DNA from: Cristatella mucedo | Taxonomy: Eukaryota > Bryozoa > Phylactolaemata > Cristatellidae | Reading direction: 5' to 3' | Assembly: GCA_009760855.2 (NCBI GenBank) | Contig: WPIO01000142.1 | Coordinates: 746,501 to 810,500, forward strand | DNA length: 64,000 bases | Shown here: positions 1 through 13,045 of the stretch, in pieces | How the letters are laid out: each line of letters opens with the position of its first letter | How positions within the stretch are numbered: the stretch's first letter is position 1 | Translations under genes and position numbers: made by a program | The notes under the pieces: generated by a model | Seen by the model: the letters and a program-made list of their open reading frames with translations, nothing else | Database searches by the model: none | What the model was told of the DNA's origin: nothing

Positions 1-848
<848 letters not shown>

Positions 849-1229
849 AAGCAAGCCAATCTAAGCCAAATATCTTGCCTGCTTCTACTCTGCATCGACT
901 CCCGGGGCATGGTTTGCAGGCAGCAGCAGCTAGTGTATCAAAACAGTCTGTCTGGCAGGGTTCTGTTTGAAATTACTCCCTCACCTGCGACCCGACAGAT
1001 GCAATGCCAGAGGTCATGCATCCATCCAGCTGCCAGAGGGCTGCTGTGGATGGCATGCAGATCGCTTGCTACTGCCCATGCTCTGCCTTCCAGCTGCAGC
1101 AGCTTGGTGGTAGCCGACCTCAAAAATTAGGGCCAATGGTGTGCTTTGGCATTCGATACTGCATTGTAGAATTTATGTTCGTTCATGCAGTAGACTAAGG
1201 ATACGGTTCAAACACATAGAAATCAGAAA
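849..1229. other. No gene recognised
   Basis: Unique-looking sequence between the TC microsatellite and a LINE fragment. A frame on the plus strand at 909-1130 shows no family signature, and the acceptor-like AG at its start runs straight into an in-frame TAG. Confidence 0.5.
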
Positions 1230-2110
1230 ACCAAAGGCTCAAAATAGGCTCTGCCAGCATATTTCTTGGTGAGTCTGCACAAAATCTGGGTGTCATGTTT
1301 CAAAGTGACTTTTCATTAGGCAACAACATCAGCTCCACAGTCAAGTCTGCCGACTTTCAGCTACATGACATTGCTAAATTTCGGGCTCGCTCAGACAGAA
1401 ATACTACATCTAAGTTGCTCCATGCATTTGTGAAATTCCATCTCGACTTCTGTAATTCACTGTTTAGTGGTCTATGTGCCAGTGCAATCACGTGCTTACA
1501 GTTAGTACAAAACTCTGCTGTCTGGCTTGTCTATCGTGAGCATTGCAGTTGCACCATCTGTCCGACCTGCACTGGAACCCAGTCAAACAGCTTATTGACT
1601 TCAAGGTTCTGTCACGCACTTTTAGGTCTCTTCATTCTTTGGTCCAGCCTACCTGTCAGATCTATTCTTCAACCAGGCTTATCATCATACCACCTGCTTT
1701 TCTGAATCCAATCGTTTTCCTACACCTCGTATGCACCTCAAATCCTTTGGAGATCGTACCTTCAGTTCGTATGCTCCCAAAGCCTGAATTTCACTTCTGA
1801 CTGCCATCACGGCATCCCTTGACTTGATGACATTTAAATAGAAGCTAAAAACGCATCTATTTATCACAAAAATTAGTGGATCCACGTCCTTTGTGTGCTT
1901 ATGCATACTGACACTGTGCATGCTGTGCATGCCACTAACCATATTTACATGCTGGTCCTATGCATGTTACCTCTAACCCATGTTATGCTTGTTGTCATTG
2001 AGCATACTACCACTATCCATCACATTATGCTTCCTTTGCAGCAAATTTAAAGTGCCTAGAAAGAGATCAAGTTCTGTGAGGGTGCTATACAAATGAGTTA
2101 TTTGTACAAT
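1230..2110 (+). mobile_element. 5'-truncated, frameshifted non-LTR retrotransposon (L2/CR1-like), 3' end
   Basis: The translation at 1270-1530 gives LGVMFQSDFSLGNNISS, then LLHAFVKFHLDFCNSLFSGL and LQLVQNSAVWLV. This is the usual order of blocks at the end of the reverse transcriptase of L2/CR1-type LINEs. After a frameshift near 1545 it continues as DLHWNPVKQLIDFKVLSRTF, and near 1735 as the block ending in a degraded 'AP+LWNSLP'. The 3' UTR (about 1890-2100) ends with GCAGCAAATTTAAAGTGCC and GGTGCTATACAAATGAG. The same 3' end recurs about ten times in the window. Only the last part of the polymerase frame is present, with stops and shifts, so the copy is dead. The clade assignment is from motif order by eye; a neighbouring LINE clade is possible. 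Confidence 0.8.
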
Positions 2111-2632
2111 TATGTGGAAATTTGCAGCGGAAGCAGTGTTTGAGTGCTGCATGAACGGTAGTCTCGATGACTCGAATGCCGGAGCGTTGGATCGGTCAGC
2201 AGAGCTTTCGGGATCGGTCGTTACTCAATGAAAAAATATTTTGCCATTTAGTGATGCAACAGATGGCCTCCAGTCTTTTTTGTTCCAAAATCATTGATTT
2301 TGTTAGCCAGGTTGACATTGAATGTAGTATAATGCAAGCAAAATGCAAAACAAAACAGACTGTGCTGCGTTCGTAGTCGTTTTTGCTTCCACGACCCACT
2401 TGTGGACACATTTTAGCCGATCACTGTGTGCTGCATTCTGATTGATTAGACTGCATGCTGCTTGCCTACTTGAACATAAGTAACTTGATAGAGCTTCTTG
2501 GAATACGTTGTCTTCATTGGGGTTTTCTGGAAAGGACAACGATATAGCCATCCCATTTTAAGCCGGATACCTGACGATTGGAGTGCCCAAAAATGTAAAT
2601 GCTCAAGTGGAGATCGGCCAATAATCCGGCCT
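2111..2632. other. No gene recognised
   Basis: AT-richer sequence immediately after the LINE tail. Small frames on both strands have no family features. Confidence 0.5.
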
Positions 2633-2873
<241 letters not shown>

Positions 2874-3543
2874 TAGATGAGCCTGACAACTATAGCCCCA
2901 CTACCCCAGAGAAGTAAAAAATTGTCTTCTGCTTAAAGTTTTAATCCCATGACCTAGGTGGTGCAGCACAAGCACCTTAGCTCTTGGCTCACAATGGGAC
3001 AATTTTGCCCTAATAAAAAAATCTGCAGCCAATTCTGTGGGAGTTCAAACATCCAGCGACTTTTCGTGTGTCAATTGTGCAGCAATCAATCATCATTCTA
3101 TTCCTGCCTACTTTAGCAGGCTAGTAACCGTATTTCCACAGATGCTCAGTTCTTACCGTGAGAGGTAGCAGCCGCCAATCTATTATTAATGGCCAGTGAG
3201 GATAGAAATCTTATTAAAACCATTGGCTGGGGAGAATTTTCGGTAGGTGATTGACTCTGCCTCTGCTTATCTCTAAGGAACTTGCTGCGACTCGGCGTCA
3301 TGCAGAATGTCAGCTCAACCCCATTATCAGTGCGTAGCCGTTTTCTATTTGGGAGCAGCCACTACTGCAAGTACTGGCTGCTCAGGCTTCCTGTACTTCA
3401 ATTCTGCTGAGACTTATATAAAAGAGCTGCTCTAAACAAAGTACTTGGGGTTGCATTTCAACGAGTCGCTCGTTTGATTCTGTCTAAATACAGAAGGGAA
3501 TTAATGTCAGTCCTTATCTAAAAGGCTTAATTTCCCTTACTGC

Positions 3544-3545
<2 letters not shown>
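2874..3545. other. No gene; possible degraded SINE piece
   Basis: No coding signal. Around 2940-3000 the minus strand reads GCTAAGGTGCTTG followed about 25 bp later by a degenerate B-box-like stretch, resembling the tRNA-derived SINEs found further right. Too decayed to delimit. Confidence 0.3.

Positions 3546-3631
<86 letters not shown>
3546..3631. repeat. (CA)n-(TA)n microsatellite
   Basis: About 72 bp of pure CA followed by a short TA run. Confidence 0.97.
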
Positions 3632-5165
3632 AGAATATCGTATATAGGAATAATCCACTTATAAGAATGGCAGTTCTGCATCCTAATTTGTTTTTGCAAA
3701 TTTTGGGCGGTCCCCATGTGGGATTACTCCCCGTATAAGAATATAGGAATGCCTATTCGGTGGCCTGAGCCAGATTCTTTCTTAAAAGCAGCAAAGTCAA
3801 CTGTATATACACACACGCATGGACTGCGGGAAGATTGATTGTTGAGATTACCACAATCGGCATGGACCAGCTTAAATTGAGCAGGGGATAAGCTCTATGG
3901 TCGTTGAACAAAGCAGACACAATTGTCAAAGCTTACCAGCTTGTTAGCGATTGTAAATTCACACATTCAATCACACCATATATCTGGATTCTGCTCGGGC
4001 ACGTAAGTTGAGACTTGTAGCTAAATCTGCAAAAGCCTTTTTGGTGATCCGGACGATGAGCACTCTCGATAACTTAAGCCATTGAGCACTGGATCAATAA
4101 ACTAAAGGGTATGAGTCATTCCTGTTAAAGGCAAAATTCTTTTTCAAGGCACGGTCCGAGGCTAACAGCATACGGTTGCTCTGCATTTTATTTTGCCAGC
4201 AAACTTCGTGGACAAGCTTAAACAGCAAGGAACTGACATCGATGTCCGGTAAACATCCTGCTTTCTCATATTTCAAAATGTTTTTTTTTTTATATTTCTT
4301 CCTGCAGAGATGCTGCTTAAGATTGGAATAAACCTGCTAAATTGCCCTTCAGTTGAACGGGTTCATCAGCTTAGTGAGCATGACTCTCGGTCCTGCAAGC
4401 CAAAGTAGATAAAGAGCTCCGTGAGTTTTTTTATCGAATTGGGCTTGCGTTTTCTTTATTTTTTGACGTTTTCCAGGGGATGACAATCAAATTGAAGAAT
4501 ACTATCTGGAATTGTTAGGGAGTGGTATATATGTTGTACGATTTAGGTCCTAGACCTCTATTAATTGGGATGGAAAAATAACTATTGATGATTAAATTAA
4601 CTGAGTGGTATATAATTGCGCTCACCGTTTAGACCGTTTAGTGTACTGCTAACAGAAAATGCTTGAGCCCTTGTATTTGTGTTCAGTGTCCTCTATTAAG
4701 GCTTTTTTGCATCGACCTTCTTACGATGGCCCCCTTCGTAAGAGCAATGCTTTGATGAACGTCAATCAGAATCTCAATTTTTAAATGCAGTGAACCTACC
4801 TGATAAGTAACTGAATAATGTTGAATCATGAATAATGTTGTGCGCTTGGACAGGTCTTAAGGAAATCCTATTGCACGTGTGTTTCTTTGTGAACCCCTAT
4901 GACCCAAACACTGATTGTTACTTGCTACCCTCGCAACCATTGTCAACCTGCTGAAGCAGCCCCAGGCTGGTTTGTGATTTCTCGTCAAACGCTTCACCGT
5001 GACCACAGGGTGACTGAAACTGCGGTGGCTAGGACAAGACGACAAATTAGGCTTCACCTGGCAACTCGTGATCTCACTGACTGACCACACTCTGGGCTAG
5101 GGCTAGTGCACTTCGGTCTAACTGGTCGGTTGCACCTTTCTATGTACGCTGCTTTCTGTTTGCAG
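3632..5165. other. No gene recognised; one isolated strong splice acceptor
   Basis: AT-rich sequence, probably intron of the downstream gene. At 4279-4307 a poly-T tract leads into TTCTTCCTGCAG, an excellent acceptor. The following sequence stays open in phase 1 for only about 33 codons (to a TAG at 4406) and has no convincing donor, so I do not call an exon. Confidence 0.45.
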
Positions 5166-5333
5166 GCAATGAATTGGTAGAGGAGCAACTGCTGCTGCCT
5201 CAAAATGCTGCATACACAACGTCCGCTCCGGCTACTGCTGTCGCTTCACGCGAATTTGTGCGGCATCTACCAGACGCCGATGTCAGTCGTAGCTCTGTAT
5301 TGGCGTCAGTCGAAGCTTCGTCAGCAGCTGAAG
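5166..5333 (+). CDS. Ankyrin-type gene, internal tail exon (56 codons, phase 1-1)
   Basis: The acceptor CTGTTTGCAG ends at 5165 and the donor is GAAG|GTAGGC. The frame starts with GC (completing a Gly codon), runs NELVEEQLLLPQ to ASVEASSAAE, and leaves a G that joins the GC opening the next exon, restoring Gly. The peptide is Ala/Ser/Val-rich with no recognised domain. Length 168 nt, a multiple of three, so it can be included or skipped freely. It is the first exon I can support in the window; the exon 5' of it was not found. Confidence 0.6.
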
Positions 5334-6670
5334 GTAGGCAACTAAGTGTTCGAAGCGCATGCTAATGATTCGACTCTGTGACCCACTCAGCAATCGTGGG
5401 CATGAAGTATCTGACATCTAATCGCAGCATACAATGTGTTGGCTTGTTGCAGCTGAATAGTCAGTGCATGTCCTTTCGGTCCAGCTCGGTTGGCTTGATG
5501 CAAAGGGAATTGCCTCTCTGCTTTGGTTTTTCGCCGGGCAGCATCGTTGGCAACTATATGAATGTCATTTCGCCTGCCACCGCGCTACCAAGAGCTGTCA
5601 GCTCCACGCAATCTTCCTGCTGAGGGAGGCACGGCCTTGGCCTTACTCGGTGGTCTTGGCTGCTGCTTTGCAAACATTAGCTAGCAATGCTGCCTGCTCG
5701 GCCCTTGGCCCTTGCTGCCCCTGCAATTGCGCCGGATTCATTAGTGAGTTGTGTCAAGCGGTCGCTTTGACGATTCTCGAAAATCGTCTGTCAAAGAACT
5801 AGACTGCCCTGACCTTATAACCCTCAACTGACTTAGCTGTAATCCAATCACATAGCCATCGAGGCTTATGAGCGAATCGTCCTGTTTTTGAGGATAGTGG
5901 CAAACGATCGCGATGCTTCTGGGACGTCTTGGCCTGAGCTGCTTTTCTTACCCAATAGAATGCAAAGGGCAGCTAGTAACAACCGCCTGGCTGACAGCAG
6001 CATGTGCTTGCTTCATGTCTGTGTGTGTGTGATACCAGTTTCTGGCTAACCCGGCTGCTGGCAGCAGCAGCTGCACCGTCAGACGTGCAAGCAACAGCAA
6101 GCAGACACCCAAACGTTCGAGTGTGGGCAGTGGTGGAAGTCGGTGCCTGCATGTGGCATGCAATCACGATGGCCGCTGTTGCCGCCGCAGAGCTTGATTG
6201 ACCCGATGTAGCGACCATGCCCTCGACGTCCTGCTGAAAGCTGCTGCTGCTCCTGCTTCGCTCGCTGCTTCCATCACTGCTGATCGCTGTGACAGCAGCA
6301 AAATCTCTCTTGTGCGGTAAGTGTTTCTCAGCTACGACAGCAGTGGCATCACGGGCCGTATGCAGCAGCACTCAATGTCGATGCGCTTCACCATGTCGAA
6401 CCAGCCTTTTTCCACAGCCCAGTTCTGTCACTTGATCTCAGGGCTTCAGCTTTCTGCCGATGCTTGAGCTGTGGTGCCTCATTCACCGCATCTGCTCTGC
6501 TGAGCAAACTAATGCATTTCTCGCCTTCTGCTCTCTCACAAACTGCACCTCATATTCGGCTCCGTTATTATGAGACCATCTCACGCCTGACTCTGCCTGC
6601 TCGTGGCCTTTCCCGCAAGCGCAGATGCATGCCTGTCGCTGGCTTGCCATTGCAACGGTTGGCATTGCAG
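5334..6670 (+). other. Intron of the ankyrin-type gene
   Basis: CAG/CTG-rich intron between the 56-codon exon and the first giant exon. It contains one plausible extra cassette exon (6065-6142, listed separately). A strong donor-like TGCG|GTAAGTG at 6316 has no acceptor in the matching phase. Nothing else seen. Confidence 0.5.
6065..6142 (+). CDS. Candidate cassette exon (26 codons, phase 1-1)
   Basis: The acceptor is CTGCTGGCAG, with a CTAAC branch-point-like motif 15-20 bases upstream. The frame then reads AAAAPSDVQATASRHPNVRV and WAVVEV before GTCG|GTGCCT. Both ends are phase 1, like the certain exons, and the length (78 nt) equals that of the exon at 12119-12196. The acceptor sits in a CAGCAG run, so a one-codon shift is possible. 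The donor is weak. RNA evidence is needed; a chance open stretch is quite possible. Confidence 0.35.
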
Positions 6671-9600
6671 GCAAAGCTGGAGCATTCTCCGATGGAAAGG
6701 ACTGCGTTGCGGTGGTGCTAGGAGTCGACAACCTGTCGCTCGTCGTCGCCAGAAACGTCGAGCATCGCTCGATGGATGACATCGCTGACGGTGAAGGCAT
6801 CGATCCAACCGATCACGCCGATGCAGCACTCGTCAGCGCTAGATTAGACCGAGCGCGAGTTTGCAAGCGTGATGCACCGATCAGGCTTGGCTCCGAGTAC
6901 CGATCGTCACAGCGGCGGGTCGTCAAGGAGACACATTTTGGAGAGAGCGAGGAAGTAATGACCGATGTCACCGTCGTCTGCGAGCAGGGCTGGCTCACGC
7001 TGGAGCCGGCTGCTGCTGCTGCGCTGTCGGCAGAGGAAAGTCCAGTAACGGCAGTCGAGCCGACGGCCATCTTGGCCGATGCAGTCGGGCTACGCTCGCG
7101 TGTGCACCAAGGCAGAGTCTACACTGGGGACGTTCGGCTGTCCACTCGCCGATCGGCAATTCCCGTCGAGCCGTTCTGCAGCAGCGCTGAAACTGCTGGC
7201 GACCCGCTCCTGCCAAAGTCTGAAGAGGGCGGCGGCGCAGTGACAGCCGACAGGAACGACGGCTCAGCTTCGAGCAGCATTGATGACCGAGTCAACGTGG
7301 CTACTGCATCGGGCCACGGTCTAGAATCTGTAGCATCTGGGTCCGCATCGGAATGCCCAAGTATGGTCGCTGAGGAAAATGGCCAAACCTACATTGTTGC
7401 GACACCTAGCAAGATAGACCTGTCTGGTCTTAGTAGTAGCAGCTCAAGAATCGGCATTCGGCATTGTGAGATTCGTGAAGGATCAGCTGCAAGCCACCGT
7501 GGCGGGCATCCAGCAGGGGATGAGGACACTCCGGACTGTACAGTTGAAGGCACATGCTTTGAAAAAGCAGTGAAGCCAGTCGTGCATTCAAATCCTGGTG
7601 TTACGGCAGAGCTGAGCTCACAGCTTGTGGCAGCATCGACAAACGTCGAGCCAAGAAAACTCTTGCACATCCAGAACGATGACGTGCATCAAAATATTGA
7701 ACTCGCAGCTCAAGTGGTACCAAGGCAGATGGAGCAGCACGTGCCCACTTTCAGTGCAGAAAGTTGTAATAGCTTTGTTCTAGAGGTGGGGGCTTTGGTA
7801 CAACAAACCATCGCGATAAAGCCAGGGCTGTCTGCACTTGAAAGGAGCAGATCTCGGAATCTCGGCAAAAAGCTAGTGGCACCAGTGACAACGTCTGTAA
7901 CTCCTGAGGACACTTTGCATGAGGCAGACGGTACCGATCACCAGCATAACTCCATGCCGATTGCTTCAACTGACTTGGCATCCTATGAAAGCATAGATTC
8001 AGCAGTCGATGAAATGCCACCTGCCACTATCATACCGCTATCGAAGCAGATTGATGTTTCAGACGACAAAGACATCAATACACGGTGTGCTAATGACATA
8101 ACAGATCGCTCGAAGGAAGTAGACTTGCAGAAGTTGGAAAGGCTTGAACTGTCTCGTGAAGAAGATGTGAAGCCAATCGTTGCTCATTCCACTTTTTGGG
8201 AAGCCCCTGCCAGAACGGAGCAAAGGCTGCTAAGACCTGTGACGCTCAGAACGTTGGATGGAGACGATGGACTCCAGAAGGATGCTTTAGCAACTTCGTC
8301 TAAGTCAACATTCTTCGAATATAAAAATATGATGAAGTTCACGGAAGATCACACCCTGCAAACAAGTCAACTCGATTCGGCTTTGCAAAGCTCTTCACTA
8401 AAACTTTGTGATGAAGCAATGTCTAGAGGTGAGAGTGCTTTAAATGAGGCATCACCCACAGTTGGACCACGTCCTATTCTTCGGATGCCTTCGTCTTCAC
8501 CTGGCCTTTCTCCAACGGGTCAACCTTCCAATGGCGACGAGCAGCCTCCAAGTTCCACGACTGTTTTCTGCCACATGGAGGCTACCGTTCAAGCAGAACA
8601 GTTGTTTCTCAAAGAGCCACCGGAAGCAAACATGGGAAACTCTGCAGTAGCTATAGAAAGCCAGATTGAGGTAGACCTGAAAAAACATGCGGAACAATCT
8701 GACCATTGCAGCATTCAACCTCACGCACATACTGGCAGTAATGAGAAACACTTGCTCGTGCAAGCTGCATTTCCATCTATTAGTGAACTAGCTGGATGTG
8801 ATATGCCATTGCAAATGGAGCTCACGCATGCTGATATGGAAAAGGATTCGTCTTTTCTTGGGTCAGTGCGATGGAAGTTGCACCCAATCCCTCAGCCGCA
8901 GCCAGAAAACCAAGTCATTTCTGGACAAGATAGATCTGTAGAATGGCACACTATTTCAACTGTCATTTCAGAAACTTTCAGCGAGTCACAGGTGGAGAAG
9001 TTAGTCTTAGCGCACACAATTGAGAGCACTGAGCCACCTTCACTCACCACGGCAGCCTCCCAGGAGGTTAAAAGCTCCTCTGTGATTCACGAACTGACTT
9101 CTTGCGAAGTTAGCACTCATAATCCTGACAACAAATCAGTAATTGTGCTAGAGCCATCTATGAATGTCAGTGATGGTCACCTCAAGAAGGAGACTATCCA
9201 GCAGCTGCATATAATCAATCATTTACTGCCCACAACGACTATATGCAAGACCGCAGCAAATATCATAGAAACGAAGGAAACTGTGGTTTCTAAGCCAGTG
9301 GATGATAATAAACAGCATGCACTTTTTGAGCCTCGGCTTACGGAAATGCCTGTGGCACCATTGCAAAGTGAGGCACCATTTGAACTGCTCGACAAGAACT
9401 TGAATGACAAATTAGAATCCACCTTCACCATGTGCCATCAGCTGAAACCGCCTGGGAATGAGGAGCAGTCTGACATAGATTCCCAATTACTGACAGTAGA
9501 GTCAGGGACAGCCAAGTTGGGATGCAAGCAGTCACTGAAGATTCCAACAGAAATTCCCCAAATGGGAAATGACCAACAAACATCAGTGATAGCCCTTCCC

Positions 9601-10636
9601 ATCTCGGATTCAACTATCCTGCAGAATGAGTCGTCTTTGCTAGAGTATCAGTCTCTGAGCCACGCACAGATAGCAAACGTTCAGGTCGTTATGCGTCAGG
9701 AGACCCCAGTCAAAACAGATCAAGTTCCAAGGCGGCACCCTAACTATAAGGATGCTGAAAAAGTTGGCCCCATTGTTTCCTCTGACCTGAAGGTGAGAGA
9801 AAATTTATATAGCACCCACTTGGCCTCAACCGAAGACATTGCTGATATCGAACCATGTCTTCCACAGGTTGACGTGATCACAAACAAGTCTTTACCTGAA
9901 ACCGAGCCAGACATGCCTCATGTGGCTCGCATACTCGCCGGAGTCATTACTACTGAAAATTGGTGTACCGATCGGCTGCTGAGTCAGACAGCTGAACTGT
10001 CACACTCGTCTCATGATACCGCTAAGGCTGGTGCAGACCCATCTGTCGTACCTGCACCTGTATTGTTAATGACGGCAGAGCATGGCGAACGACTAAGAGA
10101 AGAGAATACTCGTGATATCAGTAAAGAATCTCATGTGCTTCCTGCAGAAAGTATTCCAATTCTGAATGATGTTCTTTCAGTAGATGAAGTGAGTTGTATA
10201 AGCACATGTGCAAGAGTTGACCATACAGACTTTCAGGTTGCTCGTGTGCAGCCAGATACTGTCCTACGAGAAGCATCTATTTTCGAAACTATGCTAGATT
10301 CAAGCACCGGATCTGCACTTCTAGAATGCCAAAGGACGCTGACCGAGATAGAACGGCCATTGACATTTGAACCTATCACAGGCATCGGTGGACAAGTTAA
10401 CCGGAGCCTGACACGTGCCACGCTTGTGGAGTCGGGCAGCGGCATGCACAAAGAATCGCAAAACATCAGCAGGCAGCTAACTGCTGGACTGCCTGCTAAT
10501 CATTTGTCGTCATGGCTACCCCACTTAGTTGCTCAGAGTGAAACTGAACCGGGACGTCAATTAAAAGCTGAAGCTTCAAGTGAAGCCGCCGTGCTATCGT
10601 TGCAGGAGCCGATCGCTGAGGAAGCAACACGTCCAG
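6671..10636 (+). CDS. Ankyrin-type gene, giant tail exon 1 (1322 codons, phase 1-1)
   Basis: The frame is open for nearly 4 kb on the plus strand. The acceptor GGCATTGCAG ends at 6670 and the donor is CCAG|GTACAT; without splicing the frame ends at TGA 10648-10650, five codons later. The protein is rich in Ser, Thr, Glu, Ala and Val, with no membrane segment, no long coiled coil and no internal repeat that I can see, so it is probably disordered. Near 6919-6975 it reads VVKETHFGESEEVMTDVTV, faintly like an ankyrin tail strand motif. Such giant exons are typical of neuronal ankyrins, where they set axonal spacing; the role here is inferred. An ATG at 6625 lies upstream of the acceptor and is not needed as a start. 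Confidence 0.75.
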
Positions 10637-11649
10637 GTACATTTGACTGAGCCGATAGAGATGCAATCAATGATGAGGTAGACAGCCAGAAGGCTGTGGT
10701 GGTCTGACCATCTATAAATAGGCATTTGAAAATCTGGCAACTGTGCTGTCATGTCTTCTTTTGCAGGATGTCTCGTAGTTTTGAAAGCATACATTTGTTG
10801 TAAATTTTTTAAGCAAAGCCTAAAAGAGCGCTGTTGAAAATGCCCTATCAATTGCCTACACCTACGTGGCATACCTGTAATTGTGGTACTAAAATGTAGG
10901 CAAAGTAGTAACTTGAGCCAATTTTTGGGCGAGTAAGATGCCACTTCTGCTGCCATGCTAGTAGCCAATGTGTGCTAATTGAATTGTAGCAGCCTTTATT
11001 AAGCTGCTGCCTTTGAATACCAGACACTGCTGTTGTAAAGACGTCTTGCAGTTGCATGTATGCTTTGTCTGTCATGTCATTTACATAGAACAGAATTTGC
11101 AGCCAGGCAGTCTCTCTCCGTGCAGTTCTGCTTAACATGCACCGACATTTTATTGCATCAAAAACACCCAGCAATCTTATGTATCCACAGTGCAAAAGAA
11201 TAAGCCTTCACCATGAATATTCTCTAATGCCTAAGTCTGTGAGTGTGCCTCTTATTATGCCGATTTTAGAGAACTATACCTCTGGAACCCTGTGCTATCT
11301 AGCATGAGATGCATCTAGAAGTGATTTTCCATTTTCGTGCACCTATAACCATTTCACCTATCAGCAAAGTTTTCATAAAAGGATTAATAGTGTTTTTCCA
11401 TTCCTTTTTCCCTGGAATGATAAGCATATAATCATTATGTATAAAACAGGCATTTTTAAAAGGTCGTAAATACTCTAAAAAGGACCATTAAATAATTGAG
11501 CTTGACAGGTGAATTCCTATACTTGAATATATGCAACACTAGAGGTAAAAAAGGCAAAAGAACAGTTCCGCCCACTGCTAGCATGCATCCATACTAGGCG
11601 AGAGATCAGAACGATATGCCCGAGATCGTTCCATCTTTACTTTCTGCAG
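10637..11649 (+). other. Intron of the ankyrin-type gene
   Basis: AT-richer than the flanking exons, with a polypyrimidine run TTTACTTTCTGCAG at its 3' end. No repeat, RNA gene or extra exon recognised inside. Confidence 0.55.
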
Positions 11650-11925
11650 ACTGTAAACCAAGCGCTCCATCGTCACATGCAGCCGATCGCTGCTCTGCAA
11701 ATGTCTATCACGAAGAAGGGGGTGCCGTGCCTCCTGGGTTGCCTGCGGGAGCTGCCACGAGCAAAAAATTTGACGATGTAGTAGATCGCCGAGATGCAGC
11801 TGCCATGCAAGAGCCGATGACGACTGCACCCAGCAGTAACGGTGCAGCAGTCCTTGTTGATGTCAGTCAAGTGGCTGTCAGCGGCTGCACTTCCAGCTCA
11901 GCCAAGGAGCTTGCTTCCATACCAG
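11650..11925 (+). CDS. Ankyrin-type gene, tail exon (92 codons, phase 1-1)
   Basis: A strong acceptor TTTACTTTCTGCAG ends at 11649. The exon opens with AC (completing Asp or another -AC codon), reads CKPSAPSSHAADRCSANVYH and later KKFDDVVDRRDAAAMQ, and stops at CCAG|GTCGGT. Length 276 nt. Content is Ala/Ser-rich with short charged stretches and no known domain. Like its neighbours it is symmetric, so it can act as a cassette. Confidence 0.6.
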
Positions 11926-12118
11926 GTCGGTCGCTAGAGCATTCCGTCTGCCTATGGCGATTGCATCTCTGCTTCTGACTTGTTGCCAGCATTTGACGAG
12001 GCATGCTCGTGCATGGCTGTTTGCAACAAAGGCGGCATCGGTGTGGAAATTCTCACAATCGACAAGCTGTGTGCGATTGCATGAGTGCTGACCAGTCTGG
12101 ACTACTTTGTTGATGCAG

Positions 12119-12196
12119 ACTGCCCAGTGGCAACACAGAAGCCACCGGGCGATGCAAGAAGCATCGACCGTCACGACGAAAGCTCACGAATCGACG
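12119..12196 (+). CDS. Ankyrin-type gene, small tail exon (26 codons, phase 1-1)
   Basis: The acceptor TTTGTTGATGCAG ends at 12118 and the donor GACG|GTGAGC is strong. The peptide is DCPVATQKPPGDARSIDRHD followed by ESSRID. It is charged and hydrophilic, with no domain. Both phases match the gene-wide 1-1 rule, which lifts this 78-nt exon above chance. Confidence 0.5.
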
Positions 12197-12364
12197 GTGA
12201 GCAGCTGGGACCGGGGCATTGAGGGCTGTGCGCCCAAGTGGGCTCTGTCCCTACTCATGCTTCAGCTGTGGCCAGTCGCTTGGTGACTGGCCAATGATCT
12301 TGGTAGTGGTGCCGATGGAACCAGCTGCCGACGACTAACGACTAACTTTAACCCGTGCCGCCAG

Positions 12365-12502
12365 CACCTTTGGTGGCTCCTTCTAACCACCGCTCGACGC
12401 GACGGGCATACCCTTACCGTGCATGCTTCACTTGCTTGCTCGCGAGCACGGGAGTGTGTGGAAGCCGCTGCCTGTGCCGAACTGTTCGCACATGCCGTTC
12501 CG
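12365..12502 (+). CDS. Weak candidate cassette exon (46 codons, phase 1-1)
   Basis: An acceptor with CTAAC branch-like motifs (CTAACTTTAACCCGTGCCGCCAG) is followed by an open phase-1 frame ending at TCCG|GTGCGT. The peptide is unusually Cys- and Arg-rich (e.g. RACFTCLLASTGVCGSRCLC) and unlike the other tail exons, so it may be chance. Confidence 0.2.
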
Positions 12503-12989
12503 GTGCGTGTGCACATGTATGTATGCACGTGCATGACACTCGATGCTGCTGGTCGCATGCAGCTCCAATCGGGCGGCCGAGAAATGCAGCTGCTTGCCAC
12601 TGTCTGGCGCTTTCCATTCATCGCCTGCTTCACCCAGCCCGCTGCGAGTCGGCATGTGGCCTGCGATCAATCTGCTTGCTGCTTGGTGGCTGTCTGCGAT
12701 GCCAGCCTAGGCGCTTTGCAGCCTGGCCAGGGTTTGACTGCGACATAATGGGTACGATGCGAACACGAGGAATTGCGCCACCTGCCGTTAGTGCTTAGGG
12801 AATGCCGATTGTGAATAAACGAGTGGGCTGGCCGAGCGGTGCGACACTCGCCGAGGCCGGCAGCTCAGTAGTCTTGCGACAGCGGCAGCGCCGAGGATTT
12901 TTTGTTGCTGCTGGATTTGTGGTTCGGCGTTGGCAGTAATTTGAGCGTGTCTTACTGGTCTGTGGCAGAGCATCACAGGACCTGCTGCT

Positions 12990-13045
12990 GCTTGCTGCCA
13001 CAGCTGGTGCTTGCTGCCACAGCTGGTGCTTGCTGCCACAAGTGC
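12990..13045 (+). repeat. Short tandem repeat, 20-bp unit
   Basis: The word CTTGCTGCCACAGCTGGTG occurs about two and a half times in direct tandem. Each copy ends in CACAG, so the repeat multiplies acceptor-like AG sites upstream of the second giant exon. Confidence 0.8.

Noticed and set aside
4308-4408. Possible exon after the strong acceptor TTCTTCCTGCAG at 4307
   Set aside because: Only 33 open codons in the gene's phase and no convincing donor before the stop.
6195-6316. Open frame ending at a strong GCG|GTAAGTG donor
   Set aside because: The protein-like frame is phase 2 and has no good acceptor. The phase-1 alternative is only 6-7 codons after a CAGCAG acceptor.
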